Shown: piece after piece, positions 62,726-64,000 of the stretch
Layout of the letters: every line of letters begins with the position of its first letter
Numbering within the stretch: position 1 is the stretch's first letter
Assembly: GCA_902582405.1 (NCBI GenBank)
Contig: CACHSA010000002.1
Location: 62,001 to 126,000 of the forward strand
Direction: 5' to 3'
Origin: an uncultured Bacteroidota bacterium
Lineage (GTDB): Bacteria; Bacteroidota; Bacteroidia; Flavobacteriales; Flavobacteriaceae
DNA length: 64,000 nucleotides
Notes under the pieces: model-generated
What the model was told of the DNA's origin: nothing
Database searches by the model: none
Seen by the model: the letters and a program-made list of their open reading frames with translations, nothing else
Program-made: the position numbers and the translations under genes

Positions 62726-64000
62726 TTCTTTTGGGCTATTGATCATCCCTCTTTTGCTAATATCGTCTCTTAGCACCTCTCAAAATGTAAAAGTAAATGA
62801 TATGCTCACCCAAGAACCTTTATCTGACGTATATGTATTCAATAAGGGAAAAAATAAATATACATCAACCGACAATAACGGAGTTTTTAATTTGAACATT
62901 TTTTCAGTAAAAGATACGCTAACCTTTAGTCTAATTGGTTATGATGACAAAAAAATTACTGTTGAGGATATAATTCTAAATTCAAATTTAATAGAAATGA
63001 GTGTTAATGAAAAACAATTAACCGAAATCGTCCTTTCAGTTGCTAGAACGGCTTTACAGTCAAAAAAAATCACTCAAAAGGTCAAAATTATTGACAAAAA
63101 TTCAATTATTGAAAATTCACCAGCAACTGGTGCCGAGGTTTTATTATTAGCTCCTTCCGTCAGGATTCAAAAGTCTCAAGGCGGTGGTGGAAGTCCTGTT
63201 ATTAGGGGCTTCGAAGCAAATCGAGTTCTATTAGTTGTCGATGGGGTACGTATGAATAACGGAATTTTTAGATCTGGGCATTTACAAAATGCTATAACAG
63301 TAGACCCAAGTAGTCTTGAGCGAGTTGAAATTATTTATGGCCCATCGTCTGTTGGTTATGGTTCCGATGCGCTTGGTGGGGTAGTTCACTATTACACTAA
63401 AACCCCGAAAATCAATAATAGCCAAAAATTGACTAATTCCTTTTCATCCACCTTTAATAGCTCCAGGCAAAGTTTTATTCATCATTTAAGTAGTGAAGCC
63501 AGCTTTAAAAAATCTGCTATTCTAACGAGTTTTACGTATTCAAAATTTGGAGATATTATAATGGGGAAAAATAGAAAGCACGGTTTTCAAAACTGGGGAT
63601 TGATTGGTGAATACTCGTCTAATTCCAATTCTTTATATTTCGAATACCCCTCAAAAAACAACAATCCAAATATTCAAAAAAATTCAGGATACAGCCAAGT
63701 AGATTTTTTACAAAAGGTTGTTTTCATATTACCAAAAGAAAAACAGTTATTAATCAATTTTCAATTTTCAAACTCTTCAGATATCCCAAGATTTGATAAA
63801 TTAAACGAAATGATGAAAAACAAGTTGAGATTTGCTGAGTGGAACTATGGGCCACAAAAAAGATTATTAATTTCGCCTCAACTGAAAATATTTCCTAAGA
63901 AAAAATACCTCTACAAGGGAAATATTACAGGCGCCTATCAATGGGTAAAAGAATCTAGAATTCAAAGACGATTTGAATCACTAGAGAGAATCAATCAAAA
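62718..64000 (+). CDS. TonB-dependent receptor, 5' part (runs off the window)
   Basis: An open frame from 62718 to the end of the window, missing from the ORF track because no stop is included. The TTG at 62718 gives a hydrophobic signal (FGLLIIPLLLISSLSTSQ); an alternative TTG is at 62739. Then follow a carboxypeptidase-regulatory-like domain (LTQEPLSDVYVFNKGKNKYTS), the TonB plug (GAEVLLLAPSVRIQKSQGGGGSPVIRGFEANRVLLVVDGVRMNN) and YGPSSVGYGSDALGGVVHYYTKT, then barrel strands. The plug with IRGFE and VDGVRMNNGIFRSGH resembles haem/haemoglobin-type receptors, but the ligand is not proven. Confidence 0.9.
   Translation, partial: MNSSFGLLIIPLLLISSLSTSQNVKVNDMLTQEPLSDVYVFNKGKNKYTSTDNNGVFNLNIFSVKDTLTFSLIGYDDKKITVEDIILNSNLIEMSVNEKQLTEIVLSVARTALQSKKITQKVKIIDKNSIIENSPATGAEVLLLAPSVRIQKSQGGGGSPVIRGFEANRVLLVVDGVRMNNGIFRSGHLQNAITVDPSSLERVEIIYGPSSVGYGSDALGGVVHYYTKTPKINNSQKLTNSFSSTFNSSRQSFIHHLSSEASFKKSAILTSFTYSKFGDIIMGKNRKHGFQNWGLIGEYSSNSNSLYFEYPSKNNNPNIQKNSGYSQVDFLQKVVFILPKEKQLLINFQFSNSSDIPRFDKLNEMMKNKLRFAEWNYGPQKRLLISPQLKIFPKKKYLYKGNITGAYQWVKESRIQRRFESLERINQ

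Overview
The window looks like an AT-rich Flavobacteriia (Bacteroidota) chromosome, most likely from a marine, streamlined member. The evidence is the gliding lipoprotein gldD directly behind gldE, a SusC/SusD pair, DUF4270, a YpdA-type bacillithiol reductase, a 29-residue COX24-like basic protein, an atpD-atpC pair with a short epsilon subunit, and the Bacteroidota -7 promoter element (TAnnTTTG, mostly TATATTTG) in front of several genes. Genes are packed tightly, often with overlapping stops, and many start with TTG. I see no rRNA, tRNA, CRISPR array, insertion sequence, prophage or recognisable defence locus.

Layout. 1-7285: end of a GMC oxidoreductase with its gluconate-dehydrogenase-subunit-3 partner, a FucP-like sugar transporter, a giant secreted BNR-repeat protein, a Bax-inhibitor/YccA protein and two unknown membrane proteins. 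7353-13848: an SDR and QueD, then a minus-strand cluster of a sodium:solute symporter, a GH63-type glucosylglycerate/mannosylglycerate hydrolase-like enzyme and a membrane-anchored SUMF1-like/alpha-beta hydrolase fusion. 13849-14296: a gene-free stretch with helically phased TGATCA/A-tract repeat arrays. 14297-24807: a six-repeat secreted mini-protein (DUF6150-like), Nnr, a Stealth phosphotransferase, a penicillin acylase lipoprotein, an FG-GAP lipoprotein, a metallo-beta-lactamase-fold protein and a second BNR giant. 24815-31023: threonine dehydratase-like enzyme, a secreted unknown protein and an orphan SusC/SusD pair. 31113-37237: fatty-acid/ketone metabolism genes (EtfAB, 3-hydroxyacyl-CoA dehydrogenase, thiolase), a bile-acid-type transporter and a phosphatase/lipoprotein pair. 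37263-45065: a core block gldD-gldE-ssb, mutY, HU, COX24-like, RNase G, recX, atpC-atpD. 45174-54666: acyltransferase, then a seven-gene plus-strand run ypdA, glycerate kinase, GntP permease, SsuD-like monooxygenase, SSS symporter and two glycosyltransferases. 54704-64000: DUF4270 and a GT5-like protein diverging from panC, flippase-like, radA, gdhA, recO and a truncated TonB-dependent receptor.

How the genes may work together. The GH63-type enzyme would release D-glycerate from glucosylglycerate or mannosylglycerate. The separate glycerate kinase/GntP genes would take free glycerate into 2-phosphoglycerate. The SsuD-like monooxygenase in the same run raises the possibility that C3 sulfonates also feed this glycerate node. 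Both links are inference. The most unusual non-coding structure is the phased TGATCA repeat region at 13991-14210. It lies just upstream of a -7 element that also redefines the start of the DUF6150-like gene.
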